Shown here: piece by piece, positions 24,701-33,556 of the stretch
Layout: each line of letters opens with the position of its first letter
Position numbering within the stretch: position 1 is the first letter of the stretch
Assembly (NCBI RefSeq): GCF_000023265.1
Contig: NC_013124.1
Location: 124,001-188,000, forward strand
Reading direction: 5' to 3'
DNA from: Acidimicrobium ferrooxidans DSM 10331
GTDB lineage: Bacteria > Actinomycetota > Acidimicrobiia > Acidimicrobiales > Acidimicrobiaceae
Length of the DNA stretch: 64,000 nucleotides
Notes under the pieces: generated by a model
The model's input: the letters and a program-made list of their open reading frames with translations, nothing else
Told to the model about the DNA's origin: nothing
The model's database searches: none
Made by a program: the position numbers and the translations under genes

Positions 24701-25710
24701 GCACGAAGGTCGCCGACCTCACCGGCACCCAGAAGGCGGCCGCAGTGTTGGTGCAGCTCGGGACGACTCTCGCTGCGCGCGTGCTTCGTCAGATGAGCGA
24801 GTCGGAGGCGGTCGCCCTCACGCTCGAGATCGCCAAGCTGCCGAGCCTCGACAAGGAGACCATCACCGAGGTGATGGCCGAGTTCGTCGACTCGGTCATC
24901 GCACTCAAGACCGTCGGTCAAGGTGGCGTCGACACGGCCAAGGAGATCCTCGCGGCCCGCCTCGGCGATCGTGAGGCTGAAGAGATCCTCGCCCAGTTCA
25001 CCGGTCAGAGCGTGTCGAACCCGCTGGCCTTCCTCGACCACGTCGAGCCGTTCCAGCTGGTCAGCTTCCTCTCGAGCGAGCACCCCCAGTCGGTGGCGAT
25101 CATCCTCGCCAACGTCCCTCCAGACCTCGCTGCCCAGGTGCTGGCTGCGATGCCCGAGGAGCCGCGCGCGGAGGTCACCCGCCGTATCGCCCTCCTGTCG
25201 CGTGTCGACCCGGTCGTCGTCGAGCAGGCGGCCTCCGTGCTCCAGCGCAAGCTAGCCGGCCTGACGAAGCAGGGGCCGGTCGCCCTGCGCAGTGGGCTCG
25301 CCACGGTGGTCGAGATCTTGAACAACGTCGACCAGAGCACGGAGCGACGCATCCTGTCGGACCTCGACTCGCTCGACCCCGAACTCGCCGATCGCATCCG
25401 TGAGCAGATGTTCGTGTTCGAGGACATCATGGTGCTCGACGACCGGACCCTCCAACGCATCTTGCGTCAGGTGTCGCCGAAGGACCTCGCCGTGGCGCTC
25501 AAGGGCGTCTCGCCCGAGTTGGTGAACCGCATCATGGCGAACATCTCCGAGCGCGCCGCGGAGGATCTCGCCGAGGAGATCGAGCTGCTCGGCCCCGTGC
25601 GCCTCTCGACGGTCGAGGCTGCCCAGGCACAGATCTTGCGTGCCGTCCGCGAGCTCGAGGCGGCGGGCGAGATCACGATTGCCCGGTCCGACGAGGAGCT
25701 CGTCCAGTGA
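24697..25710 (+). CDS. fliG: flagellar motor switch protein FliG
   Basis: A 337-residue switch protein on the cytoplasmic face of the MS ring that receives torque from MotA. FliG_N begins with LTGTQKAAAVLVQLG. The EHPQ motif (SSEHPQSVAIILANV) marks the middle domain. The charged C-terminal helix region (MFVFEDIMVLDDRTLQRILRQV) interacts with the stator. ATG 24697 overlaps the fliF stop. Confidence 0.95.
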   Translation: MSTKVADLTGTQKAAAVLVQLGTTLAARVLRQMSESEAVALTLEIAKLPSLDKETITEVMAEFVDSVIALKTVGQGGVDTAKEILAARLGDREAEEILAQFTGQSVSNPLAFLDHVEPFQLVSFLSSEHPQSVAIILANVPPDLAAQVLAAMPEEPRAEVTRRIALLSRVDPVVVEQAASVLQRKLAGLTKQGPVALRSGLATVVEILNNVDQSTERRILSDLDSLDPELADRIREQMFVFEDIMVLDDRTLQRILRQVSPKDLAVALKGVSPELVNRIMANISERAAEDLAEEIELLGPVRLSTVEAAQAQILRAVRELEAAGEITIARSDEELVQ

Positions 25711-26327
25711 GCGCCGCACGGATCCTGCGGGGCACGCTCGACGGCGTCGGGACGGTGGCGCTCCCACCGGTGGAGCATCTTCGTGCCGGTGACGCCGAGC
25801 ACATCGCCCTTGCGCACGCCATCGAGGAGGCCGAGCGCCGAGGCGAGGAGCGCGGTCGTGCCGCCGGTGAGGCGGCCGCACGTCAGCTCCTCGAGGCCGA
25901 GCGGGCGGCGCTGGCCTCGACGCGCGAGGCCCTTGCCTCCGTCCTCCGGCGGCTCGAGCGCATCGGTCGCGAGTCGCTCGAGGCCGACGTCGTCGAGGTC
26001 GTCACCCTCGCGCTCGAGCTCGCTCGCGAGGTGCTCGCGGCCGAGGTGGTGCCTCCCCGGGAGCGGATCGAGGCGTGGGTGGGGCGAGTGCTCGCCGAGC
26101 GTGACGTCGAGGAGCTCACCGTCCGCCTGGCACCGCCCGCGAGCGAGGACCTCGCCGACACCCTCGTCGAGTTGGCCGAGCGCGAAGGCGCGAGGCTCCG
26201 GGTCGAGCGCGATGTGTCGCTCGAGCCCTACGACGTCGTCGTGGAGCTGGGCGCGGGCGTCCTCGACCTCACGGTCAAGGGAGCGTTCGAGCGTGTCCTC
26301 CAGGAGTTGCGGGAGCTCGGACAGTGA
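25707..26327 (+). CDS. fliH: flagellar export ATPase regulator FliH
   Basis: A 206-residue coiled, Glu/Arg/Ala-rich protein between fliG and fliI. It matches FliH in size, gene order and layout: a long helical N-terminal half and a C-terminal domain with VTLALELAREVLAAEV. FliH dimers hold the FliI ATPase and tether it to the export gate and C ring. Starts and stops overlap both neighbours by 4 bases. Confidence 0.82.
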   Translation: MSAARILRGTLDGVGTVALPPVEHLRAGDAEHIALAHAIEEAERRGEERGRAAGEAAARQLLEAERAALASTREALASVLRRLERIGRESLEADVVEVVTLALELAREVLAAEVVPPRERIEAWVGRVLAERDVEELTVRLAPPASEDLADTLVELAEREGARLRVERDVSLEPYDVVVELGAGVLDLTVKGAFERVLQELRELGQ

Positions 26328-27634
26328 TCCCTGCCCGTGTGCGCGACCAGGTCCTGCGTGCCGCTGCGCCGGTTCGCCAGGGCCGCGTCTCGCGGATCGT
26401 CGGGATCCACCTCGAGGTCGAGGGCGTGGAGGCAGGCATCGGCGAAGCGGTGCGCATCGAGCTCGGAGGCGGCCAGAGCCTGGTCGCCGAGGTGGTGGGC
26501 TTCGAGGGCGAGCGACTCGTCTGCATGCCGCTGCGCGAGGTCCGAGGGGTGCGCTACGGCGATCGCGCGGTGGCCTTGCGCCGCGCGACCCAGATCCCGG
26601 TGGGTCGAGCGCTGCTCGGCCGCGTGATCGACGCCGATGGGGTGCCGATCGATGGCCAGGGCCCGGTCGAACCCGACGATGTGGTGGGCCTCGAGCTGGC
26701 GGCACCGATGCCCATGGAGCGGACGCTCATCGACGAGCAGCTCGGTCTCGGTGTGCGCGTGCTCGACACCATGGTCCCCTGTGGTGTGGGCCAGCGTCTC
26801 GGGGTGTTCGCGGGAGCGGGTGTCGGCAAGAGCTCGTTGCTCTCGATGGTGGTGCGCGGTGCGGACGTCGACGTGCGGGTCGTCGCGCTGGTCGGGGAGC
26901 GCGGGCGCGAGGTGCGAGAATTCCTCGAGCACGACCTCGGACCGGAGGGGATGGCACGCTCGGTCGTGGTCGTCGCGACCTCCGACGAGCCGCCACTCGT
27001 GCGTGTGCGAGCAGCCATCGCGGCGACTCGGATCGCGGAGTGGTTCCGCGCCAGCGGGGCGCGCGTCTTGTTGGTGATGGATTCGCTCACTCGCTTGGCG
27101 CTCGCACAACGCGAGCTCGGACTGTCGGCGGGGGAACCGCCGAGCGTGCGTGGCTATCCGCCGAGTGTGTTCCGCCTGATGGCCCAGCTCCTCGAGCGTG
27201 CAGGCACCGATCACGTCGGCTCGATCACGGGGATCTACTCCGTGCTCGTCGAAGGTGACGACCTCGACGATCCGATCGCCGACGCGGCTCGCTCGGTGTT
27301 GGACGGTCACATCGTGTTGTCGCGCCAGCTCGCCAATCGCGGCCGATATCCGGCGGTCGACGTCTTGGCGTCGCTGTCGCGGTTGGAGTCGTCCATCCTC
27401 CCCGACGATCGACGAAGGCTCATGCAGGCGGCTCGCCGACATCTCGCCGTCCTCGACGAGGTGCGCGATCTGGTGGATCTCGGTGCCTACCAAGCGGGAA
27501 CGAGCATGGAGGTCGACGAAGCGCTCGAGGTGGTGCCGCGGATCGAGACCGTCTTCGGCCAGGACATCTCGGAGCGCTCCGATCCGAACGACGCCTGGTC
27601 GCGCCTGGCCGGTGCACTGGGGGTGAACGCATGA
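26324..27634 (+). CDS. fliI: flagellar type III export ATPase FliI
   Basis: A 436-residue F1-beta-like ATPase that energises and orders export of flagellar subunits. The P-loop is GVFAGAGVGKSS, followed by VVALVGERGREVREF and the Walker B region RVLLVMDSLTRLALAQRE. The signature SAGEPPSVRGYPPSVF identifies the flagellar/T3SS group rather than F1. GTG 26324 overlaps the fliH stop. Confidence 0.96.
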   Translation: MIPARVRDQVLRAAAPVRQGRVSRIVGIHLEVEGVEAGIGEAVRIELGGGQSLVAEVVGFEGERLVCMPLREVRGVRYGDRAVALRRATQIPVGRALLGRVIDADGVPIDGQGPVEPDDVVGLELAAPMPMERTLIDEQLGLGVRVLDTMVPCGVGQRLGVFAGAGVGKSSLLSMVVRGADVDVRVVALVGERGREVREFLEHDLGPEGMARSVVVVATSDEPPLVRVRAAIAATRIAEWFRASGARVLLVMDSLTRLALAQRELGLSAGEPPSVRGYPPSVFRLMAQLLERAGTDHVGSITGIYSVLVEGDDLDDPIADAARSVLDGHIVLSRQLANRGRYPAVDVLASLSRLESSILPDDRRRLMQAARRHLAVLDEVRDLVDLGAYQAGTSMEVDEALEVVPRIETVFGQDISERSDPNDAWSRLAGALGVNA

Positions 27635-28029
27635 GCGAGGAGCGTCGGATCAGAGCACTCGGTCTCTTGCGTAGGATCGAGCGACTGGAGCGCTGGAAGG
27701 CCGTCGGGGCGGTCGCCGCAGCACAGCGCGCGTGGGGATCGGCAAGGGCCGACCGCATCGCCCATGTCGCCGCCATCGATCAGGACCTGCCCCTCACGCT
27801 CCATGCCTGGCATCTCCAGGCCGCCGTCTGGGCGGGCGAGCAGGCCGTAGACGCCGCTGCCCGACGTGCGACGTCGGAGCGTTGGCTGCGCGCCAGTGAG
27901 CTTCGAGAGCGGAGTCTCGCTCGACTCGAGGCCGAGGCGCTTCGGCGGCGCCGGAGCCACCTCGAACGTGCGCGCCTCGCCGATCTGCTCGATCGTGTGG
28001 TGTCGACGCCGAGGGGAGACGGACCATGA
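27631..28029 (+). CDS. fliJ: FliJ-like export chaperone
   Basis: A 132-residue Arg/Ala-rich, all-helical protein directly after fliI, where FliJ is found. FliJ is a coiled-coil stalk inside the FliI hexamer. Sequence is weakly conserved in this family, so the assignment rests on place, size, coiled-coil character and 4-base overlaps with fliI and the following gene. Confidence 0.65.
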   Translation: MSEERRIRALGLLRRIERLERWKAVGAVAAAQRAWGSARADRIAHVAAIDQDLPLTLHAWHLQAAVWAGEQAVDAAARRATSERWLRASELRERSLARLEAEALRRRRSHLERARLADLLDRVVSTPRGDGP

Positions 28030-29138
28030 CCATGGCGATCCAGAGTGCGGCTCCGCCCGCCGTGGCCGCCATCGAGCAGCTCGCCAGCACCCTGTCAGCG
28101 GCCGCGAGCGCGCAGGGCGTCGCCTCGTTCGAGTCGACGCTCGCCGCAGCGCTCCAAGCCGAGGGCCAGGTGATCTCGGGGACCGGGAAGAGCCAGAGCC
28201 CAGGATCGGTGACGGGGGTGGCCCAGCAGCCGAGCGCGAGCGTCGTGCCGACGTCGAACGCACCGGTCGACCCGTTCGCTGGTCTCACCCCGGTGCCCCC
28301 GACGCCAACGGCCCAGACCCTCGTCTCGACGGGGGGCTCGGCCTCCGAGCGTGCGACGGCGCTCGCGGCCGCGACCGGTGAGATCGGCGTACCGTACGTG
28401 TGGGGCGGATCGTCGCCGGCGACGGGGTTCGACTGCTCGGGCCTCGTCCAGTGGGCGTACGCTCAGGCAGGAGTCGAGCTCCCTCGTACGGCTGCCGAGC
28501 AGCAGACCGTGGGGACGCTCGTTCCCTCGCTCGCCGCGGCCCAGCCTGGAGACTTGGTCTTCTATGGGAACCCGGCCTATCACGTCGCGATCTATGCCGG
28601 GAACGGCATGGTGGTGCAGGCACCGATGACCGGTGAGAACGTCGAGCTCGCCCCGGTCGGTACGCCGACGGAGATTCGTGACCCGACGGCCGTCGCACCG
28701 CAGCCGACGGTGAGTAGTGCCGTCGCGACGCCGAGCGACCTCACGGCGACGTTCCAGGCTGCGAGTGCGGCCTATGGCCTGCCCACAGGGATGCTCGAGG
28801 CGGTTGCCGAGACCGAGTCCAACTTCAACCCGAACGCCGTGTCGTCTGCAGGCGCGGAGGGGATCATGCAGCTCATGCCCCAGACGGCGGCCTCGCTCGG
28901 GGTCAACCCCTTCGACCCCACCCAGGCCATCTGGGGCGCTGCCAAGCTGCTCGCGGGCAAGCTCGCCCACTTCGGTTCCGTGCCGCTCGCGCTGGCTGCC
29001 TACAACGCGGGAGACGGCGCGGTGGAGGCCTACGGCGGTATTCCGCCCTACGCACAGACGCAGAACTACGTCCGCACGGTGCTCTCGCTGATGGGAGGTG
29101 AGGCCGATGGCTCCGGTCAGAGCACTGCCAGCGCGTGA
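28026..29138 (+). CDS. bifunctional peptidoglycan hydrolase (NlpC/P60 + lytic transglycosylase)
   Basis: A 370-residue protein with two wall-cutting domains. An NlpC/P60 endopeptidase (about residues 105-215) has catalytic Cys in GFDCSGLV and His in YHVAIYAG. A soluble lytic transglycosylase domain (about 240-350) has catalytic Glu in VAETESNFNPNA, plus GIMQLMPQTA and LALAAYNAGDGAV. The first 100 residues are low-complexity and have no classical signal peptide, suggesting export by the flagellar apparatus. It lies between fliJ and fliK and probably opens the cell wall for the rod, the task of the FlgJ muramidase in Proteobacteria. Confidence 0.85.
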   Translation: MTMAIQSAAPPAVAAIEQLASTLSAAASAQGVASFESTLAAALQAEGQVISGTGKSQSPGSVTGVAQQPSASVVPTSNAPVDPFAGLTPVPPTPTAQTLVSTGGSASERATALAAATGEIGVPYVWGGSSPATGFDCSGLVQWAYAQAGVELPRTAAEQQTVGTLVPSLAAAQPGDLVFYGNPAYHVAIYAGNGMVVQAPMTGENVELAPVGTPTEIRDPTAVAPQPTVSSAVATPSDLTATFQAASAAYGLPTGMLEAVAETESNFNPNAVSSAGAEGIMQLMPQTAASLGVNPFDPTQAIWGAAKLLAGKLAHFGSVPLALAAYNAGDGAVEAYGGIPPYAQTQNYVRTVLSLMGGEADGSGQSTASA

Positions 29139-30495
29139 GCCGTCGACGGGATCGGCGGTCGCGTCGTCGAGTGCGAGTCCGTCCGAGTCCGTCGCGGGTG
29201 GGTTCGCGGCGCTCCTCGCGGCCGCATCGGAGGTGGGCATGCCCCAGGCGACCGAGACCCCGACACGTGGGGGTTCCTCGGGTCACTCGTCCGATGTCGA
29301 GCACGGGGGGGTAGGACCGGAGGCGCGAGGACGCGGGCACGCTGCGGTGAGGGCCGAAATCGGTGCCCCTGGCGAGGCGAGCAATGCCAGCACACGACAC
29401 ACGACCCATCCCGAGGGATCGGAGGCGACCGTGTCGGCGGCTCGAGCAGCCGTCGAGGGCGCCATCCTCGCCGAACCGGCTGGTGCGGTGCGGACGCACG
29501 CAGCGTCGAACCCGAAGCCAGAGCCCGCGAGCGCTTCTGCGTCACTCGCGCTCGTTGCTCAAGCTGGCGTCGTCGGGGCCACAGGCGTCGGCGCCGAAGC
29601 CATCCGGGCCGAAGCCATCCGGGCCGAAGCCGTCCGGGTGGCAGCCTCTCCCGCGCGTGCGCCCTCGCTCGAGGTCGCTCCGGCCGCCGATGCTCGTCGT
29701 GGCGAGCCTGCCGGGGCGCCAGCGAGCGCCAACACGAACGCTCGACCCGATGGGGCACCTCCGCACGACGCTGGGTCGCTGGTGTCGCAGGACGTGGTGT
29801 GGCCAAGCGCTGGGCCGCTTGCGGCGGCGGTCGCTGGTGCCGAGGGATCGGGCAGCGCGCCCATGGCCGTGTCGGCGCCGACGACGGACGCCCCCGCAGC
29901 GCTGTCCAGCGCCGTGGCCGCTGCCCCCCGAGCGCACGGCACGCGCGAGCCCGCGATCGCCCTCGGCACCGCCGACGGCAGAGCCGGATCGAGCATCGCC
30001 TCCGACTTGCAAGCGGTCGGGCGGGCGCCGACCGCCGAAGCTGCCGGCCAGACGACGGTCGCTTCGACCGGAGCGAGCGGTGCGGTCTGGGCGGCGACGA
30101 GCGTCGAGCTCGGCTCCTTCGTGGTCGATGGCGATGTGATCGGACCGCCCGTCGAGCCCTCGGCGGTGCCGGCGATGGTGGACGGGCTGGCACGCGCTGG
30201 CGGTGCCCACCGCGTCGTGGTGGTCTTGTCGCCGCCCGAGCTCGGTCGTCTGCGCATCGTCGTGAGCGAGGCACCGGGCGGGACCGCGGTGCAACTGCAG
30301 GTCGAGAGGCCGGCCACTCAGGCGCTCATCGAGCACGCGCTGGGCGGATATGCCGATACGAGTGGCTCGGGGTCCCGGGGGGGCCAGCCGCACGCAGAGG
30401 ACGCGGCGCCGCCGTCTCGGGTCGCGGTGTCGGTGACGACGAAGGCGACCTCGGTTCGCGCTCGTCGAGGCGTTCGAGTCGATACGTGGATCTAG
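29107..30495 (+). CDS. fliK: flagellar hook-length control protein FliK
   Basis: A 462-residue Ala/Pro/Glu-rich protein with a long low-complexity body, acting as the export-gated ruler that sets hook length. It includes a repeated AEAIR block near residue 165. The conserved C-terminal hook-length domain is recognisable by VVVLSPPELGRLRIVVSE. ATG 29107, behind GGGAGGTGAGG, overlaps the preceding hydrolase; GTG 29098 is possible but worse placed. flgD and flgE follow, as expected. Confidence 0.82.
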   Translation: MAPVRALPAREPSTGSAVASSSASPSESVAGGFAALLAAASEVGMPQATETPTRGGSSGHSSDVEHGGVGPEARGRGHAAVRAEIGAPGEASNASTRHTTHPEGSEATVSAARAAVEGAILAEPAGAVRTHAASNPKPEPASASASLALVAQAGVVGATGVGAEAIRAEAIRAEAVRVAASPARAPSLEVAPAADARRGEPAGAPASANTNARPDGAPPHDAGSLVSQDVVWPSAGPLAAAVAGAEGSGSAPMAVSAPTTDAPAALSSAVAAAPRAHGTREPAIALGTADGRAGSSIASDLQAVGRAPTAEAAGQTTVASTGASGAVWAATSVELGSFVVDGDVIGPPVEPSAVPAMVDGLARAGGAHRVVVVLSPPELGRLRIVVSEAPGGTAVQLQVERPATQALIEHALGGYADTSGSGSRGGQPHAEDAAPPSRVAVSVTTKATSVRARRGVRVDTWI

Positions 30496-30520
30496 CAGGT
30501 CGACGAGAGAAGGAGTCCAG

Positions 30521-31000
30521 ATGACAATGGCAGTGGGTGGTATCGGAGCAAGCGCCGCCGGCGCTACGACGAGCGCGTCGGGTGGACTCGCCAGCCTGAC
30601 CGCGAACGAGTTTCTCAACCTCTTGGTCACGGAGCTGCAGAACCAGAATCCGCTCTCTCCGATGGACCCGTCGCAGATGGTCTCACAGACCTCGTCGCTG
30701 TCGGAGGTGGAGCTCCTCTCGACCATCCAGAGTGCGCTCACCCAGATGGCCTCGAGCCAGGGGATCCTCAGCGCGAGCAGTCTGATCGGCCAGAGCGTCA
30801 CCTATCAGGACGGCTCCGGCGAGGTTGCCGGCCAGGTCTCCGGCGTCGGGCAGAGCGCCAACGGCGTCGTCCTCGATGTCGGTGGCCAGAGCGTGCCGAT
30901 CGCGAACGTCATCGCCGTCGGCATGGTGCCCTCGGGCGCCTCGGCGACGGGATCGACGCAGACCGGGTCGACGACGTCGACGACCGGGTCGGTCGGCTGA
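30521..31000 (+). CDS. flgD: flagellar hook assembly scaffold FlgD
   Basis: A 159-residue hook cap protein required for polymerising FlgE and removed when the hook is complete. The signature FLNLLVTELQNQNPLSPMD is in the N-terminal third. The C-terminal Ig/tudor part of longer FlgD proteins is only partly present (about residues 90-130), and the tail is Thr/Gly/Ser-rich. AGAAGGAG precedes ATG 30521. Confidence 0.92.
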   Translation: MTMAVGGIGASAAGATTSASGGLASLTANEFLNLLVTELQNQNPLSPMDPSQMVSQTSSLSEVELLSTIQSALTQMASSQGILSASSLIGQSVTYQDGSGEVAGQVSGVGQSANGVVLDVGGQSVPIANVIAVGMVPSGASATGSTQTGSTTSTTGSVG

Positions 31001-31050
31001 GCCGCCGGACAGCGTCGCTCAGTGGGCGCCACGACCACCATCGACACGGA

Positions 31051-31114
31051 ACACGATCAGGACACCACACGATCAGGACACCACACGATCAGGACACCAC
31101 ACGATCAGGACACA
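31051..31114 (+). repeat. four 16-bp tandem repeats before flgE
   Basis: Four contiguous copies of ACACGATCAGGACACC, at 31051-31066, 31067-31082, 31083-31098 and 31099-31114. The first three are identical and the fourth ends in A instead of C. The array runs directly into the flgE ribosome binding site (AAGGAGG at about 31114-31120). It is not a CRISPR because there are no spacers. Confidence 0.93.
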
Positions 31115-31128
31115 AGGAGGATCATCCC

Positions 31129-32424
31129 ATGACCAAGTCGCTCTCGTCTGCGATCTCCGGGATCGAGGCGAACCAGGAATGGCTCGACAACATCGCGAAT
31201 AACATCGCCAACGCCAATACGACCGGCTATCAGTCGACCCAGACGGAGTTCGCAGACCTGCTCTATCAGCAGCAGTCGGCAGCCGGCGGACCGGTGCCGG
31301 GCCAGACCGGAGGGACGAATCCACTGGTGGTCGGCTCCGGTGTCCGGGTGTCGGCGACGCCAACCGACTTCTCTCAGGGCACGATCGTGCAAACCGGTAC
31401 CTCCACCGACGTCGCCATCCAGGGCCAAGGCTTCCTCGTCGTCAACCAGGGTGGCCAGAACTACTACACCCGTGACGGGGCGCTCCAGCTCGACGGCGCT
31501 GGTCAGCTCGTCACGGCCTCGGGTGCGCTCGTGATGGGATGGGTCCCCAACGCGGCCGGTCAGGTGAACCAGAACGCTCCGCTCGCCGCGCTCACGATTC
31601 CGCAGGGCCAAGTTGCCCAGCCGGTCGCCACGAGCACCATCACGCTCGGTGGGAACCTCCCGGCAGGTTCGTCCAACCCGGTCGTCGTGACGACGACCGG
31701 CTACGACGACCTCGGTAACCCGGTGCCGATTCAGCTCACCTTTACGCCGTCGACGACCGCCAACCAGTGGACACTCACGGCCGAGACGACGCCGCCGGGC
31801 GCGACCTCGCCCGTGGCGCTGACTGTCGGCGGCGCCTCCTCGCAGACGGTGACCTTCGACCCCGCGACCGGACAGATCAGCGCCATCTCCGGGACCTCGA
31901 CCGCGAACCCTGATCAACTGGCGCTCGGTGGGTTCCCCACGTCGTACGATCTGCCGGCTGGCTACGCCATGAACCTCGACTTCCCGACCCCTGGCACGGC
32001 ACAAGCCGTGACCCAGTTCGCCGCCAGCTCTCCAACGGCCCAGGTGACGAACCAGAACGGGTACCCATCGGGAGCCCTCGCAGGCTTCACCATCGGCTCC
32101 GATGGCGTGATCGAGGGCACCTATGCCAACGGTCGCACCCAGGTGCTCGGCCAGATCGCACTGGCGCAGTTCGCGAACGCGCAGGGGCTCTCCAAGCAGG
32201 GCAACCTCCTGTACGCAGCGACGACCAACTCCGGTGCGCCCCAGCTCGGATCCCCGGGTGCCGCGGGTCTGGGCCAGCTCGTCGGAGGTGCGCTCGAGTC
32301 GTCGAACGTCTCCATCGGCTCCGAACTGACCAACTTGGTCGTCGCACAGACCGATTACCAGGCCAATACGAAGGTCGTCCAGACGACGGCCACGGTGCTC
32401 CAGAGCTTGGTGCAGATGGCCTAG
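31129..32424 (+). CDS. flgE: flagellar hook protein FlgE
   Basis: A 431-residue hook subunit. The N-terminal axial motif LDNIANNIANANTTGYQSTQ and the following AIQGQGFLVV are diagnostic. The C-terminal helix (LTNLVVAQTDYQANTKVVQTTATVLQSLVQM) packs in the hook core. ATG 31129 follows AAGGAGGATCATCCC. A 16-bp tandem repeat lies immediately upstream. The product could also be read as a general FlgE/FlgF/FlgG protein, but length and the neighbour flgD support the hook. Confidence 0.93.
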   Translation: MTKSLSSAISGIEANQEWLDNIANNIANANTTGYQSTQTEFADLLYQQQSAAGGPVPGQTGGTNPLVVGSGVRVSATPTDFSQGTIVQTGTSTDVAIQGQGFLVVNQGGQNYYTRDGALQLDGAGQLVTASGALVMGWVPNAAGQVNQNAPLAALTIPQGQVAQPVATSTITLGGNLPAGSSNPVVVTTTGYDDLGNPVPIQLTFTPSTTANQWTLTAETTPPGATSPVALTVGGASSQTVTFDPATGQISAISGTSTANPDQLALGGFPTSYDLPAGYAMNLDFPTPGTAQAVTQFAASSPTAQVTNQNGYPSGALAGFTIGSDGVIEGTYANGRTQVLGQIALAQFANAQGLSKQGNLLYAATTNSGAPQLGSPGAAGLGQLVGGALESSNVSIGSELTNLVVAQTDYQANTKVVQTTATVLQSLVQMA

Positions 32425-32520
32425 CGGCGTCGGGTCGCGCCTGCTGGGTGCGGCCCGGTCGCCAAAGGTTCAGGCCGGCACCAACGGTGCCGATACCAAC
32501 GGTGCGCAAGGAGGTGCTCC

Positions 32521-32748
32521 GTGATCGAGGTCACGCGGTGGTCAGGATCGACCTTGGTACTCAACGCCGATGCGATCGAGCGGGTGGAGGCGACGCCGGA
32601 CACCGTGATCACGCTGTTCGGTGGCTCGACGTACGTCGTCCGCGAGACGGTCGACGAGGTCGTCGCGGCCGTGGTGGCCTACAAGTCCGCCGTGTTCGCA
32701 CCCATCGCACCCACCGGCCTCGTCGTGCTCGACGGCGGGGAGGGGTAG
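32521..32748 (+). CDS. flbD: FlbD/SwrD-family motility protein
   Basis: A 75-residue protein of the short FlbD (SwrD) family, found between flgE and motA in many Gram-positive and spirochete operons. Family features are the N-terminal MIEVTRWSGSTLVLNADAIE and PDTVITLFGGSTYVVRET. In Bacillus the homologue raises motor torque. GTG 32521 follows AAGGAGGTG. motA starts 3 bases after the stop. Confidence 0.85.
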   Translation: MIEVTRWSGSTLVLNADAIERVEATPDTVITLFGGSTYVVRETVDEVVAAVVAYKSAVFAPIAPTGLVVLDGGEG

Positions 32749-32751
32749 GCC

Positions 32752-33555
32752 ATGGACGTCGCCACGCCGGTCGGGATCGTCGTAGCCCTCGTCGCGATCC
32801 TCGTGTCCATGATCATGGATGGAGGCAATCCGGCCGCCCTCATCGCCCCGTCGGCGATGATCCTCGTGCTCGTGGGCACTGTCGGCGTGTCCCTCGCGGG
32901 CCGTCGTCTCAAGGAGATCGGCCAGATCGTGGGAGCGCTGCGCTCGGCCATCCTCGCCAAGGCGCCGAGCGCGGAGGAGAGCGTTGGGCAACTCGTGCAC
33001 TTCGCTGAGATGGCGCGCCGAGAGGGCGTGCTCGCTCTCGAGGCCGCCGCGAAGGACCTCACGGACCCCTTCATGCGCTCGGGTATGCAGCTGATCATCG
33101 ACGGTGTCGAGGGCGACAAGATTCGAGAGATCCTCGAGGCAGATCTCGAGGGTATGGGGACGAGGCATCGCGCCGGTGCGAAGTTCTTCAAGGACATGGC
33201 GGGATTCGCTCCGACCCTGGGGATTCTCGGGACGGTCATGGGGCTCATCCACGTGCTCGCCAACCTCTCGTCACCGCAGACGCTCGGTCCGGCGATCTCG
33301 GGCGCGTTCACCGCAACCCTATGGGGCGTCATGACGGCGAACGTGTTCTGGCTGCCGATCTCGAACAAGCTTGCGCATCTGTCGGAGCAGGAGAACGCGC
33401 TGCGTCTGTTGGTCATCGACGGGATCCTTGCCATCCAGGCTGGTGCGTCACCGCGCCTGCTCGAGCAGCAGCTCCTCAGCTTCCTCGCCCCGACGGCACG
33501 TGAGGCGCACCGTACGGCCAAGGAGCGAGCCAAGCCGCAGAAGAAGGCGGCCTAG
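32752..33555 (+). CDS. motA: flagellar stator protein MotA
   Basis: A 267-residue stator subunit with four membrane helices that, with MotB, conducts ions to drive rotation. The conserved segment DMAGFAPTLGILGTVMGLIHVL and the later ATLWGVMTANVFWLPIS carry the two functional prolines. The cytoplasmic loop with charged residues (about 65-170) contacts FliG. motB starts 1 base after the stop. Whether the coupling ion is H+ or Na+ cannot be read safely, though an acid habitat would favour H+. Confidence 0.93.
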   Translation: MDVATPVGIVVALVAILVSMIMDGGNPAALIAPSAMILVLVGTVGVSLAGRRLKEIGQIVGALRSAILAKAPSAEESVGQLVHFAEMARREGVLALEAAAKDLTDPFMRSGMQLIIDGVEGDKIREILEADLEGMGTRHRAGAKFFKDMAGFAPTLGILGTVMGLIHVLANLSSPQTLGPAISGAFTATLWGVMTANVFWLPISNKLAHLSEQENALRLLVIDGILAIQAGASPRLLEQQLLSFLAPTAREAHRTAKERAKPQKKAA

Positions 33556-33556
33556 C

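Noticed and set aside
31051-31114. Direct repeats considered as a CRISPR array
   Set aside because: Units are contiguous 16-mers without unique spacers and no cas genes are nearby.
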